Positions 37,516-45,523 of a DNA stretch of 64,000 bases are shown here, in pieces (within the stretch, counting starts at the first letter, position 1; the number at the start of each line of letters is the position of its first letter). The notes under the pieces are model-generated. The model worked only from the letters and a program-made list of their open reading frames with translations, had not been told where the DNA came from and did no database searches. The stretch comes from CALOBA01 sp942491465 (GTDB lineage: Bacteria; Pseudomonadota; Gammaproteobacteria; Chromatiales; Chromatiaceae), in NCBI GenBank assembly GCA_942491465.1, contig CALOBA010000074.1, positions 1-64,000 of the forward strand. Reading direction: 5' to 3'. The translations under genes and the position numbers were made by a program.

Positions 37516-37677
37516 GGGGAAAGCTGGATTGGGTGGGATCGACTCGGCTGCTGCAGCCGGGACTAATGGCGCGGGAAAGACGCGCGTTCAGGTGCGCTGG
37601 TCGCTGCCGCAATCGTTCTCGTCGTGGCACGCTTGTGGTCATCGTGTTCGTCATCGCCGTTGCCCGCCCGAGTGCGA

Positions 37678-38787
37678 TCAACCCGCGCGCGCCGACGTGA
37701 CGATACAGCCGCCGAGACAGGTCGCGCCGCTGTAGAAGACCGCGGACTGTCCCGGCGTCACCGCCCGCTGCGGCTCGGCAAAGCGGATGCGGCAGTGGTT
37801 GTCATCATACTGGACGATGGTGCAGCGTTGCAGCGGCTGTCGGTGGCGCAGCCGACATCGGCAGTCGAACGGGGCCGGCCCCGGGGGCGCGCCGCTGATC
37901 CAGTGCAGCTGCTCGCCGTTGCAGCCGGGGCTGAACAACAGCGGATGATCGGCGCCCTGGACGACGATCAATGCGTTGCGGTCCAGATCCTTGCCGGCGA
38001 CGAACCAGGGCGCCTCGGCCCCGCCGACAACGCCGCCGATACCCAGACCGGAGCGCTGGCCGATGGTGTGATAGGCCAGGCCGCGATGCTCGCCAAGCAC
38101 CCTCCCCTCCCCGGTTTCGATCGGCCCGGTCTCGGTCGGCAGCCAGCGCTGCAGGAACTCCGCAAAGCGCCGCTCGCCGATGAAGCAGACGCCGGTGCTG
38201 TCCTTCTTCTCGGCGTTGGCGAGCCCCAGCCGCCGCGCCAGGGCGCGCACCTCGGGCTTGGGGAGGTCCGCCAGCGGGAAGCGGGCATGGGCGAGCTGCT
38301 GCTGGTCGAGCAGGTAGAGGAAGTAGGTCTGGTCCTTGTTCGCATCCGCCGCCAGGCGCAGCTCGTGGCGGTCGCCCACCGGCGCCACGCGGGCGTAGTG
38401 GCCGGTGCTGATCCAGCGTGCGCCAAGGCCCAGGGCATGGTCGAGGAAGGCGCGGAACTTGATCTCGCGGTTGCAGAGCACGTCGGGATTCGGGGTGCGC
38501 GCGGCCCGGTACTCGGCCAGGAACTGCTCGAACACCCGATCCCAGTACTCGCTGGCGAAGTTGACCTTGTGCAGCCGAATGCCGAGCCGATCGGCCACCT
38601 GCTCGGCATCGGCCAGATCCTCCGCCGCCGCGCAATAGCCCGGCTCGTCGTCCTCCTCCCAGTTCTTCATGAACAGCCCCTCCACCGACCAGCCCTCCTC
38701 CAGCAGCCGATGGGCGGCCACCGCGGAGTCGACGCCGCCGGAGAGGCCGACGATGACGCGATGGGGATCAGGGGTTGGCTCGGGCAT
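37678..38787 (-). CDS. mnmA: tRNA-specific 2-thiouridylase MnmA
   Basis: A 369-residue protein with the PP-loop GLSGGVDSAV at residue 15, the catalytic cysteine in TPNPDVLCNREIKF and the second in STGVCFIGERRF, the two residues that relay sulfur to uridine-34 of tRNA Lys, Glu and Gln. RSGLGIGG and the C-terminal beta barrel with AVFYSGATCLGG follow. Length and motifs are normal for the family. It acts in the cytoplasm with the Tus sulfur relay (TusABCDE, unrelated to the replication Tus). Confidence 0.95.
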   Translation of the reverse strand: MPEPTPDPHRVIVGLSGGVDSAVAAHRLLEEGWSVEGLFMKNWEEDDEPGYCAAAEDLADAEQVADRLGIRLHKVNFASEYWDRVFEQFLAEYRAARTPNPDVLCNREIKFRAFLDHALGLGARWISTGHYARVAPVGDRHELRLAADANKDQTYFLYLLDQQQLAHARFPLADLPKPEVRALARRLGLANAEKKDSTGVCFIGERRFAEFLQRWLPTETGPIETGEGRVLGEHRGLAYHTIGQRSGLGIGGVVGGAEAPWFVAGKDLDRNALIVVQGADHPLLFSPGCNGEQLHWISGAPPGPAPFDCRCRLRHRQPLQRCTIVQYDDNHCRIRFAEPQRAVTPGQSAVFYSGATCLGGCIVTSARAG

Positions 38788-38875
38788 GGGGGGCGGGGGC
38801 TCGTGCTGCTGCGATCGGACAGGGTCGCCAAGCGACTGGCCTAAGCCGGCGCGCCCGGGCGCGGCCGGCTGCGGG

Positions 38876-40381
38876 TCAGGTTCCGCAGAAGGTGCGCTCG
38901 ACGACCTCGTCCGGCTGCGGCGGTTGGCGATATTCCGCTAGCTCCGGATGGTCCTCGTAGGGGCTGGAGACGACGCTGAGCAGGCGATCGAGGGGCGCGA
39001 GGTCGCCGTCGTCGGTGGCGGCGTCGATGGCCTGCTGGACGCGGTGGTTGCGGGGGATGTAGGCCGGGTTGACGCCACGCATGGCGGCCTGGCGCTCGGC
39101 GTCGGTGCGCGGGTCGTCGGTCAGGCGCGCGCGCCACTGCTGCGCCCAGTGATCGAAGGCGGCGGGGTCGTCGAACAGGGCGCGGGCGGCGGCGTCGGCA
39201 CCGCTGTCGGTGGCGGAGAGGCCGCTCAAGGCGCGAAAGGTGTTGGTGAAGTCGGCGCCGTTGCGCGCCATGCGGCCGAGCAGATCCATGGCCAGGTCGT
39301 CGTCGCCGTCGCGGGCCTCAAGCAGGCCGAGCTTGGCGCGCAGGCCGTCGGCGTAGGCGCGCTCGAAGGTGGCGATGTAGCCGTCGAGGGCCGCCTGGGC
39401 CTCCTCCTTGGCGGCGTCGGCGTCGTCGTCGAGCAGCGGCAGCAGGCCGTTGGCAAGCTGGAGCAGGTTCCAGTGGCCGATGCGCGGCTGCTGATCATAG
39501 GCGTAGCGGCCGAAGCGGTCGATGCTGCTGTAGACCTGGCGCGGGTTGAAGGCGTCCATGAAGGCGCAGGGGCCGTAGTCGATGGTCTCGCCGGAGATGG
39601 TCATGTTGTCGGTGTTCATGACGCCATGGACGAAGCCGACCAGCAGCCAGCGCGCGATCAGCTCGGCCTGGCGGGTGGCCACGGCGTCGAGGAAGCAGCG
39701 GTAGGGATGGTCCCCTTGCAGGCAGTCCGGATCGTGGCGGCGGATGACGTAGTCGGCCAGCGTGCGCACCGCATCCCACTCGCCGCGGCGGGCGAAGTAC
39801 TCGAAGGTGCCGATGCGCACATGGCTGGAGGCGACCCGCACCAGCACGGCGCCGGGCTCGATGCGCTCGCGGTAGACGGGCTCGCCGCTGGCGACCATGG
39901 CCAGGGCGCGGGTGGTCGGGATGCCGAGCCCGTGCATGGCCTCGCCGAGGACGTACTCGCGCAGCACCGGGCCGAGCACGGCGCGACCGTCGCCCATACG
40001 CGAGAACGGGGTCTGGCCGGCACCCTTCAGATGGATGTCGCGGCGCACACCATTGCCATCGATCAGCTCGCCGAGCAGGATCGCCCGGCCATCGCCGAGG
40101 CTGGGGGCGAAGTGGCCGTATTGATGACCGGCGTAGGCCATGGCCAAGGGCTCGGCGCCCTCCGGGACGCGGTTGCCGGCCAAGGTCTCGACGCCCTCGG
40201 GCCGGGCCAGGGCCTCCGGGTCGAGCCCTAGGTGCTCGGCCAGCGGCAGGTTCAGGCGCAGCAGTCGGGGCTCGGCCACCGGGGTCGGCGCAAGCTTGGC
40301 GTAGAACTGCTCAGGGAGCTGTGCGTAGCTGTTGTCCAGCGCCGCCCAAGGCGTCGCTGTCCGGGTCTGGCTGTCGATCAT
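38876..40381 (-). CDS. selO: Protein adenylyltransferase SelO (YdiU family)
   Basis: A 501-residue pseudokinase-fold enzyme that AMPylates proteins. Diagnostic parts are AMAYAGHQYGHFAPSLGDGR, DIHLKGAGQTPFSRMGDGR, VHGVMNTDNMTISGETIDYG and DAFNPRQVYSSID, then NPAYIPRNHRVQQAID near the end. The C-terminus ends FCGT, with a cysteine at the position used for selenocysteine in animal SelO. In E. coli the enzyme is linked to oxidative-stress glutathionylation. The start matches the family. Confidence 0.94.
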   Translation of the reverse strand: MIDSQTRTATPWAALDNSYAQLPEQFYAKLAPTPVAEPRLLRLNLPLAEHLGLDPEALARPEGVETLAGNRVPEGAEPLAMAYAGHQYGHFAPSLGDGRAILLGELIDGNGVRRDIHLKGAGQTPFSRMGDGRAVLGPVLREYVLGEAMHGLGIPTTRALAMVASGEPVYRERIEPGAVLVRVASSHVRIGTFEYFARRGEWDAVRTLADYVIRRHDPDCLQGDHPYRCFLDAVATRQAELIARWLLVGFVHGVMNTDNMTISGETIDYGPCAFMDAFNPRQVYSSIDRFGRYAYDQQPRIGHWNLLQLANGLLPLLDDDADAAKEEAQAALDGYIATFERAYADGLRAKLGLLEARDGDDDLAMDLLGRMARNGADFTNTFRALSGLSATDSGADAAARALFDDPAAFDHWAQQWRARLTDDPRTDAERQAAMRGVNPAYIPRNHRVQQAIDAATDDGDLAPLDRLLSVVSSPYEDHPELAEYRQPPQPDEVVERTFCGT

Positions 40382-40592
40382 GGTGCCCGCCTCGGCGTCG
40401 GCCCGGAGGGCGTTCTGCCGTGTTGTCGTTGCGTGGGATCTGAGGTTGCGGGGGGTGGGAAGTCACCCGCGTCTATTGCGTTGTGCGATCGACCTGCATG
40501 GATCTCAACCTGGCATGGGGGCGGACAACGGTGGGCGGCCAGGGCCGCCTCCACCGTTGTCGCAGCGGGGTCAGGCGCTGGGCGCGACCGCG

Positions 40593-41291
40593 CTATTCAG
40601 CCGCCGGCGCGGCCGGGCGAGGTGCGCCGTGGAAGCCCGGCGGATACCAGCCGGGATGCATCGGGAACGGGCGCGGCATGGCGCGGGCACCCTCGGCGGC
40701 CTCGCCGTACATCTCCTGCCAACGCTTGCGCTGGGCTTCCATCGCCTGACGACGCATCTCGGCATAGTGAGCGGCCATGCGCGCGCGCTCGGCGGCCATA
40801 CGCTGATACGGGTCCATCGGGCGGGCCTGCGTCTGCGCTTCGTCCTCGCTGCTCGCTGCGGTCTCGGCCGGAGCGGGGGCGGCAGGCTTGGCGGCGGGGG
40901 CCGGGGCGGCGGCGGGCTTCGGTGCCGGGGCAGGCTTGGCGGCAACCGGGGGCGCAACCGGGGCGGGGGCCATCACCGGCGGCACCGGGGTCGGGGCCGG
41001 AGCCACGGCGGCGGGACGAGTGGGCATGGTGGGCATGGCGGGCTGGGCGGGCTCGTCCATAACGGCCTTGGCAAAGGCCGTGGCCTCTGCTTGAGTCATG
41101 TCGCTGGCCGGGGCCTCGGCGGGCTTGGAGGCCGGTGCCGCAGCGGTAGCGGCCGGCGCCTCGGCGACCTTGTCGGTGCGGTTGTTGACCGCGGTGAGAT
41201 ACATGTAGGCAAAGGCCAGGACGGCACCCCAGAGCAGGATCTTGGGCAGCATGCCGAGCTTGGATTTGGGCTTGGTTTCTTCTTCAGACAT
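40593..41291 (-). CDS. Pro/Ala-rich single-TM membrane protein, unknown function
   Basis: A 232-residue protein. It has a short charged N-terminus (MSEEETKPKSKLGMLP), one TM helix (KILLWGAVLAFAYMYLTAV) and then a long Pro-Ala-Thr-Lys-rich linker typical of proteins that span the periplasm or cytoplasm as a spacer. It closes with a helical, Arg/Met-rich segment (YQRMAAERARMAAHYAEMRR). No catalytic motif is seen. It is flanked by selO and the phosphorylase gene on the same strand with gaps of over 60 bases. Confidence 0.75.
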   Translation of the reverse strand: MSEEETKPKSKLGMLPKILLWGAVLAFAYMYLTAVNNRTDKVAEAPAATAAAPASKPAEAPASDMTQAEATAFAKAVMDEPAQPAMPTMPTRPAAVAPAPTPVPPVMAPAPVAPPVAAKPAPAPKPAAAPAPAAKPAAPAPAETAASSEDEAQTQARPMDPYQRMAAERARMAAHYAEMRRQAMEAQRKRWQEMYGEAAEGARAMPRPFPMHPGWYPPGFHGAPRPAAPAAE

Positions 41292-41356
41292 CGATGACAC
41301 CTCGAATGACAGTGGTTGGTGGAGTGTGGTGGAGAGTCTGGCGGGAGAACAACGGA

Positions 41357-42118
41357 TCAGGCCAGGGCCGCTCCGCCATGGGCGGCGGCGAAGGCGCCGA
41401 GCAGGCGTTCTACGTCGGTTCGGCACAGGGCCAGGTTGGCCTCGATCTCGTCCATGCCGATCGGCCCCCTGCCCTTTCCGGCGGCCCAGTTGACGACGAA
41501 GGCCAGGGACGCGTAGCAGAGCCCGAGTTCGCGGGCCAGGCCGGCCTCGGGCATGGCCGTCATGCCGACCAGATCGCAGCCGTCGCGCCCCATTCGGCGG
41601 ATCTCGGCCGCGGTCTCGAGTCGCGGCCCCTGGGTGACGCCACAGGTCCCGCCGGCTTGGATCGACAGGCCCGCGGCGCGCCCGGCATCGAGCAGCGCAC
41701 CCCGCAGGCTGTCGCAGAACGGCTCGGTCATGTCCACGTGGTCGACTGTGCCGTCCTCGCCGCCGACGAAGAAGGTCTGCTCACGACCCCAGGTGTAGTC
41801 GATGATCTGGTCCGGGACCGACAAGGTCAATGGCCCATGCTCCGGGCCGATTCCGCCGACGGCGGCGGTGGCGATGATGCGGTCGACGCCGGCATCGGCC
41901 AGCGCCCGCAGGTTTGCGCGGTAGTTGATCAGGTGGGGCGGGATGCCGTGGTCGGGACCGTGGCGGGGCAGGAACACGAGCGCCATGCCGTGCAGCCGCC
42001 CCTTGGTCAATGCGGCTGAGGTCTGGCCGTAAGGCGTGGCCGCCAACTCTCGGGACTCGACCTCGAATCCCGGCAGTGTTTGAAACCCTGAACCCCCGAT
42101 AATCGCCAGCAGACCCAC
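41357..42118 (-). CDS. S-methyl-5'-thioinosine phosphorylase (MTAP family)
   Basis: A 253-residue nucleoside phosphorylase: AIIGGSGFQTLPG binds phosphate, LPRHGPDHGIPPHLINYRAN is the family signature, and MTAMPEAGLARELG is the substrate loop. The C-terminal base-binding part reads VVNWAAG rather than the DYDCW of true MTA phosphorylases, which points to the methylthioinosine-specific branch known from Pseudomonas. It would recycle methylthioadenosine, after deamination, to hypoxanthine, which the nearby hpt gene could salvage. Confidence 0.85.
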   Translation of the reverse strand: MGLLAIIGGSGFQTLPGFEVESRELAATPYGQTSAALTKGRLHGMALVFLPRHGPDHGIPPHLINYRANLRALADAGVDRIIATAAVGGIGPEHGPLTLSVPDQIIDYTWGREQTFFVGGEDGTVDHVDMTEPFCDSLRGALLDAGRAAGLSIQAGGTCGVTQGPRLETAAEIRRMGRDGCDLVGMTAMPEAGLARELGLCYASLAFVVNWAAGKGRGPIGMDEIEANLALCRTDVERLLGAFAAAHGGAALA

Positions 42119-42213
42119 GCCTCGCCCCCGTTGTTGAAATCAGGCGCGGATTCTACTGGACTGGAGGGCGTTGCGCGGCCCTGATTGGAAAAAAAAGGCC
42201 GCTGGCCGGGTAC

Positions 42214-42235
42214 GAAAGTTGACAGAAATCGCCTA
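42214..42235. repeat. 22-bp inverted repeat, left copy
   Basis: Read on the plus strand this is GAAAGTTGACAGAAATCGCC plus TA. The exact reverse complement is at 43506-43527. The pair encloses the hemerythrin and hpt genes. It contains a TTGACA hexamer. Confidence 0.9.
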
Positions 42236-42237
42236 CG

Positions 42238-42702
42238 CTAGGCCCGGGCGTCGGTGTGGGAGAAGAGGCCGATCTCCTCGAGCTTCGGGAGCAGCACCTG
42301 CTCCTCGCGCTTGATGCGGTAGTCGAGCATGTCGAACAGCTCGTGGCACTCCTGCAGGAAATTGTCGGTGAAGTTGAAGTCGCAGTCCTTCAGCCACTTT
42401 TTGTGGAACTCATCGAAGGTGCGGCGCAGGGGCTTCTCGCCGCTGATGAAGCCCCAGGCGATGGACTTGATGCGCGGGTCTTCATGCACGAGCAGGTTCG
42501 GGTAGAGCTGTCGGTCCTCCTCGGAGAGGTGTGCCTTGACCTTGACGGACAGCTCGCACATGAGTTGGTAGGCGGTTCTCGCGTTCGGGCGAATCTTCAA
42601 CTGATCAACGGTCATGATCGAGCGCAGGTCGTCGATCATCTGGCGCAGCTCGGCGTGACTGCTGCGGTAACCGTCGAGTGTCTGGGTGGCTGGGGTTTGC
42701 AT
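42238..42702 (-). CDS. Hemerythrin-domain protein
   Basis: A 154-residue four-helix protein carrying the metal ligands of hemerythrins: SSHAELRQMIDDL, HLSEEDRQLYP, FDEFHKKWL and CHELFDMLDYRIKREEQVLL. Bacterial single-domain hemerythrins bind O2 or NO through a diiron centre. In a microaerophilic sulfur oxidiser it may store or sense oxygen. It lies 208 bases downstream of hpt. A TTGTCGATAA word in that gap could be a weak FNR half-site, but this is not strong. Confidence 0.85.
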   Translation of the reverse strand: MQTPATQTLDGYRSSHAELRQMIDDLRSIMTVDQLKIRPNARTAYQLMCELSVKVKAHLSEEDRQLYPNLLVHEDPRIKSIAWGFISGEKPLRRTFDEFHKKWLKDCDFNFTDNFLQECHELFDMLDYRIKREEQVLLPKLEEIGLFSHTDARA

Positions 42703-42910
42703 GGGTCATCCTCCGGATCGGTATCGTGGTCGTTATGGTGGGGCGTTGGGCTCGCCGCCGGCAGGCGACGTTGCGGTGCAGCTGCGAGGGGGCGCCCCTA
42801 TGGACCGGGTACCTCAGGTCCGCTCACCACCAGTCAAGCCGAAAACCGTCCGGCTGTCAAAAAGTGATTAATTATATTAGCTTTTTGTCGATAAGCCCCC
42901 GGCGGCCGAA

Positions 42911-43474
42911 TCAGTGGCAATCCTCGTCGGCGGCGGCGTAGATGCCGGCGGCGTTGCGGAAGTAGCTCTTGTAGTCCAGCCCGTAGCCCATGACGTAGCG
43001 GTCGGGGATCTCAAGGCCGACGACATCGGGGCGGTAGGTGCAGGCGCGCGGGCGCAGCTTTTCCACCAGCACGGCGCTCTGCACCTCGGCAGCACCGTCT
43101 TCGCGGCAGGCGTCGACGACGGCCTCCATGGTCAAGCCCCCGTCGAAGATGTCGTCCACCACCAGCACATGCTGGCCGCGGATCGCATCGGTGGGCCGAT
43201 GCCGCCACTCCAACGCACCGCCCCGGGTGGTGTTGCGATAGCGGGTCGCGTGCACGTACTCCAGGCGCAGCTGGAAGTCGAGCCTGGGCAGCAGCAGACC
43301 GGTGACGACGATGCCGCCGGTCATCACCGCCAGCACCACCGGATCGGTGCCGGCCAGCCGCTCGGTGACCTCCGCGGCCATGCGATCCAAGGCCGCCTCG
43401 ACCTCGGTCTGTCCCACCAGCAGCTCGGCCCGCTCGGCCACGCCGTCGTAGTGCTGTGCGCTCACCTTGTTCAT
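42911..43474 (-). CDS. hpt: Hypoxanthine-guanine phosphoribosyltransferase family
   Basis: A 187-residue phosphoribosyltransferase. The PRPP loop VLVVDDIFDGGLTM is clear, with VLAVMTGGIVVTGLLLPRLD upstream as the pyrophosphate loop and VVGLEIPDRYVMGYGLDYK as the base-binding end. It salvages hypoxanthine or guanine to nucleotides. A GAGGAGA Shine-Dalgarno lies about seven bases before the ATG. A TTGACA hexamer in the 22-bp repeat, 40 bases upstream, could be its -35 box. Confidence 0.92.
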   Translation of the reverse strand: MNKVSAQHYDGVAERAELLVGQTEVEAALDRMAAEVTERLAGTDPVVLAVMTGGIVVTGLLLPRLDFQLRLEYVHATRYRNTTRGGALEWRHRPTDAIRGQHVLVVDDIFDGGLTMEAVVDACREDGAAEVQSAVLVEKLRPRACTYRPDVVGLEIPDRYVMGYGLDYKSYFRNAAGIYAAADEDCH

Positions 43475-43505
43475 GGATCGATCTCCTCGGGCTGAGTCAG
43501 GTGCT

Positions 43506-43527
43506 TAGGCGATTTCTGTCAACTTTC
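43506..43527. repeat. 22-bp inverted repeat, right copy
   Basis: Exact reverse complement of 42214-42235. It sits 32 bases upstream of hpt, oriented so that its TTGACA would direct transcription into hpt. Confidence 0.9.
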
Positions 43528-43557
43528 ATACCATCTGACTTTCACCGCGCAGACCGC

Positions 43558-44820
43558 TCAGCTGCGCTCGATGCGCAGCTTGAGCACGGCGCGCTCGGTG
43601 GCCTCGGTCACGGTGAAGCGCCAGCCGCGCTCGACGACTTGCTCGCCGACGCGCGGGATGTGGCGCAGGCGCGCCTCGACGAAGCCGCCGGCGGTGTGGA
43701 ACTCGGTGGCGGGCAGATTGATGCCGAGCAGCGCGTTCAGCTCGGAGATCGGCACCCGCGAGTCGAATACATAGAGGCCGTCGCCCACCTGCTCGTAGTG
43801 GCGCTTGCGCTTGGGGGCGTGGTAGACGTCGAAGTCGTAGCCGACCTCGATCTCGCCGACCACCTCTTCGAGAATGTCCTCCATCGTAATCATGCCGATG
43901 GCCGAGCCGAACTCGTCGACGACAATGGCCATGTGGTCGTCACGCTCGCGAAGCTGCGGCAACAGCGCGTCGATACGCTGCAGCGGCGAGACATAGAGCG
44001 GCGGTCGCACCAGCTCGCCCAGCGGCTTGCCCTTCAGCGCCTCGTCCATCAGGTCCCAGACCGTCAGCGTGACGATACCGGTGATGTTGCCGATGTTGCC
44101 CTGGTAGATCGGCAGCCGGTTGAAGCCGGACTGGCGCACCAGTTCCATGGCGTCGCGGGTGCTGCGCAGATGATTCAGGGCCTCGATCTCGGCCAACGGG
44201 ACCATGGCCTCGCCGACGCTGGTATCGCCGAAGCGCATGGCCCGCTCGATGCGCTTGCGGTCGAACAGGTCCACCTCGGCACCGCGCTCGGCCATGTCCA
44301 CCAGCGTACTCATCTGCTGGCGGGTGATGAACAGGCTCGATTCCGAGCGCGGCCCGCGGATCACCCGCGCCGCCGTGCGCGCCACCAGGGAGAACACCAG
44401 CACCACCGGATACAGCAGCCAGCGCCAGACCCGCAGCGGGTAGATGACCACCGGCGCGACCTGGTCGGACTTCTGCTGATAGGCGCTCTTGGGCACGATC
44501 TCGCCGAAGATCAGCAAGATCGGCGTGAACAGCAGCACGGCATAGAGCTCGCCCAGCTCGCCGAAGCCCTGCATCATCAGCAGCGTGCCGATGGTGGTCA
44601 GTGCCACCACGGCGATGTTGGTGCCCACCAGCGTGGTAGTCAGCAGCACCTCGGGGCGCTGCAGCAGCTTCAGCGCCAGGCGCGCGCCCTGATGACCCTG
44701 GCCGGCGCGGGCGCGCAGCCTGAGCTTGTCGGCGTGCACCAGGGCGATCTCGCTGCCGGAGAAGAAGCCCTCGAGCACCAGCAGCAGGAGCATCAGGGGG
44801 ATGGCGATCAATGGGTCCAT
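43558..44820 (-). CDS. CNNM/CorC-type membrane protein (hemolysin-family transporter), first copy
   Basis: A 420-residue protein. Three to four N-terminal TM helices form the DUF21/CNNM domain (LEGFFSGSEIALVHAD, PILLIFGEIVPKSAYQQ), followed by a CBS pair (FNRLPIYQGNIGNITGIVTL, MAIVVDEFGSAIGMITMEDI) and a C-terminal CorC_HlyC domain (LNALLGINLPATEFHTAGGF). CNNM proteins export Mg2+ or related ions and sense nucleotides through the CBS pair. A second, divergent copy follows at 45524. Confidence 0.92.
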   Translation of the reverse strand: MDPLIAIPLMLLLLVLEGFFSGSEIALVHADKLRLRARAGQGHQGARLALKLLQRPEVLLTTTLVGTNIAVVALTTIGTLLMMQGFGELGELYAVLLFTPILLIFGEIVPKSAYQQKSDQVAPVVIYPLRVWRWLLYPVVLVFSLVARTAARVIRGPRSESSLFITRQQMSTLVDMAERGAEVDLFDRKRIERAMRFGDTSVGEAMVPLAEIEALNHLRSTRDAMELVRQSGFNRLPIYQGNIGNITGIVTLTVWDLMDEALKGKPLGELVRPPLYVSPLQRIDALLPQLRERDDHMAIVVDEFGSAIGMITMEDILEEVVGEIEVGYDFDVYHAPKRKRHYEQVGDGLYVFDSRVPISELNALLGINLPATEFHTAGGFVEARLRHIPRVGEQVVERGWRFTVTEATERAVLKLRIERS

Positions 44821-44860
44821 GTCGGCGCGGCGCTACGAGAAGTACGACCTTGCGGTCGCG

Positions 44861-45286
44861 TCAAAGGATCTTGACCAGCGCCACGATGGCGGCGACTTGG
44901 CCCAACATCAGCGGTACAAGCCACTTAAGCAGGTCGTTCTTGCTGCGGACGATGTCGCCGCGCACCTGCTCGATCTCCTTCTGCAGACGCAGCTCGATCT
45001 CCTTCATGCCTATCTCGACCACCTTGATCTCCTTCTTCAGGCCTAGCTCGACCTCCTTGATCTCCTTCTTCAGGCCCAGCTCGATCTCCATGATCTCCTT
45101 GCGCACGCCTTCGATCTCCTTTTGCAACCGCAGCTCAGCCTCGCGAACGTCACTACGTCGCGCAATCTCGTCAGGCGCCGGCCACCGCTCCTCCAGGGTT
45201 CCGATCGCATCGGCAATCAACCGCAGGCGGGCACGCTCATCGGTCGTCTCGATCAGTTCCTCGTAGAGCTTCAATGCCAATCCCAT
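44861..45286 (-). CDS. Coiled-coil protein with C-terminal TM
   Basis: A 141-residue protein. After a helical start (MGLALKLYEELIETTDERAR) comes an internally repetitive coiled coil (EIELGLKKEIKEVELGLKKE) and a C-terminal hydrophobic helix (WLVPLMLGQVAAIVALVKIL). The pattern is that of DUF1640-like bacterial coiled-coil membrane proteins. Function is unknown. It is sandwiched between the two CNNM genes on the same strand. Confidence 0.75.
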   Translation of the reverse strand: MGLALKLYEELIETTDERARLRLIADAIGTLEERWPAPDEIARRSDVREAELRLQKEIEGVRKEIMEIELGLKKEIKEVELGLKKEIKVVEIGMKEIELRLQKEIEQVRGDIVRSKNDLLKWLVPLMLGQVAAIVALVKIL

Positions 45287-45488
45287 CGTTCAGACCTCTC
45301 TGAATAGTGCCGAGCATCGGCTTAGCCCCATTATGGGGCCTTCGGCGGCTCCGCCGCCAGATCGCAACCGGCCAACTTGCAGACCCCAGGCACGCGCCAA
45401 TCGACGGCGCCCTGCCCATGCGCAGCATCCGGCGAGTCCATAGATGGCAAGGAGCGCATCTTCAACGCAGGCGCCGAGATGTCGTGAT

Positions 45489-45513
45489 CGCGGCTGGAAG
45501 CCGCTCCCACAAG
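45489..45513. repeat. Dispersed hairpin repeat (CGCGGCTGGAAGCCGCTCCC)
   Basis: A short palindrome followed by ACAA, also present twice at 15150-15290. It lies 10 bases from the 3' end of the second CNNM gene in the otherwise gene-free 45287-45523 and may stabilise or terminate its transcript. Confidence 0.75.
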
Positions 45514-45523
45514 GTCGGGGGGC

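Noticed and set aside
42860..42900. FNR box in the hemerythrin promoter
   Set aside because: TTGTCGATAA has only one acceptable half-site.
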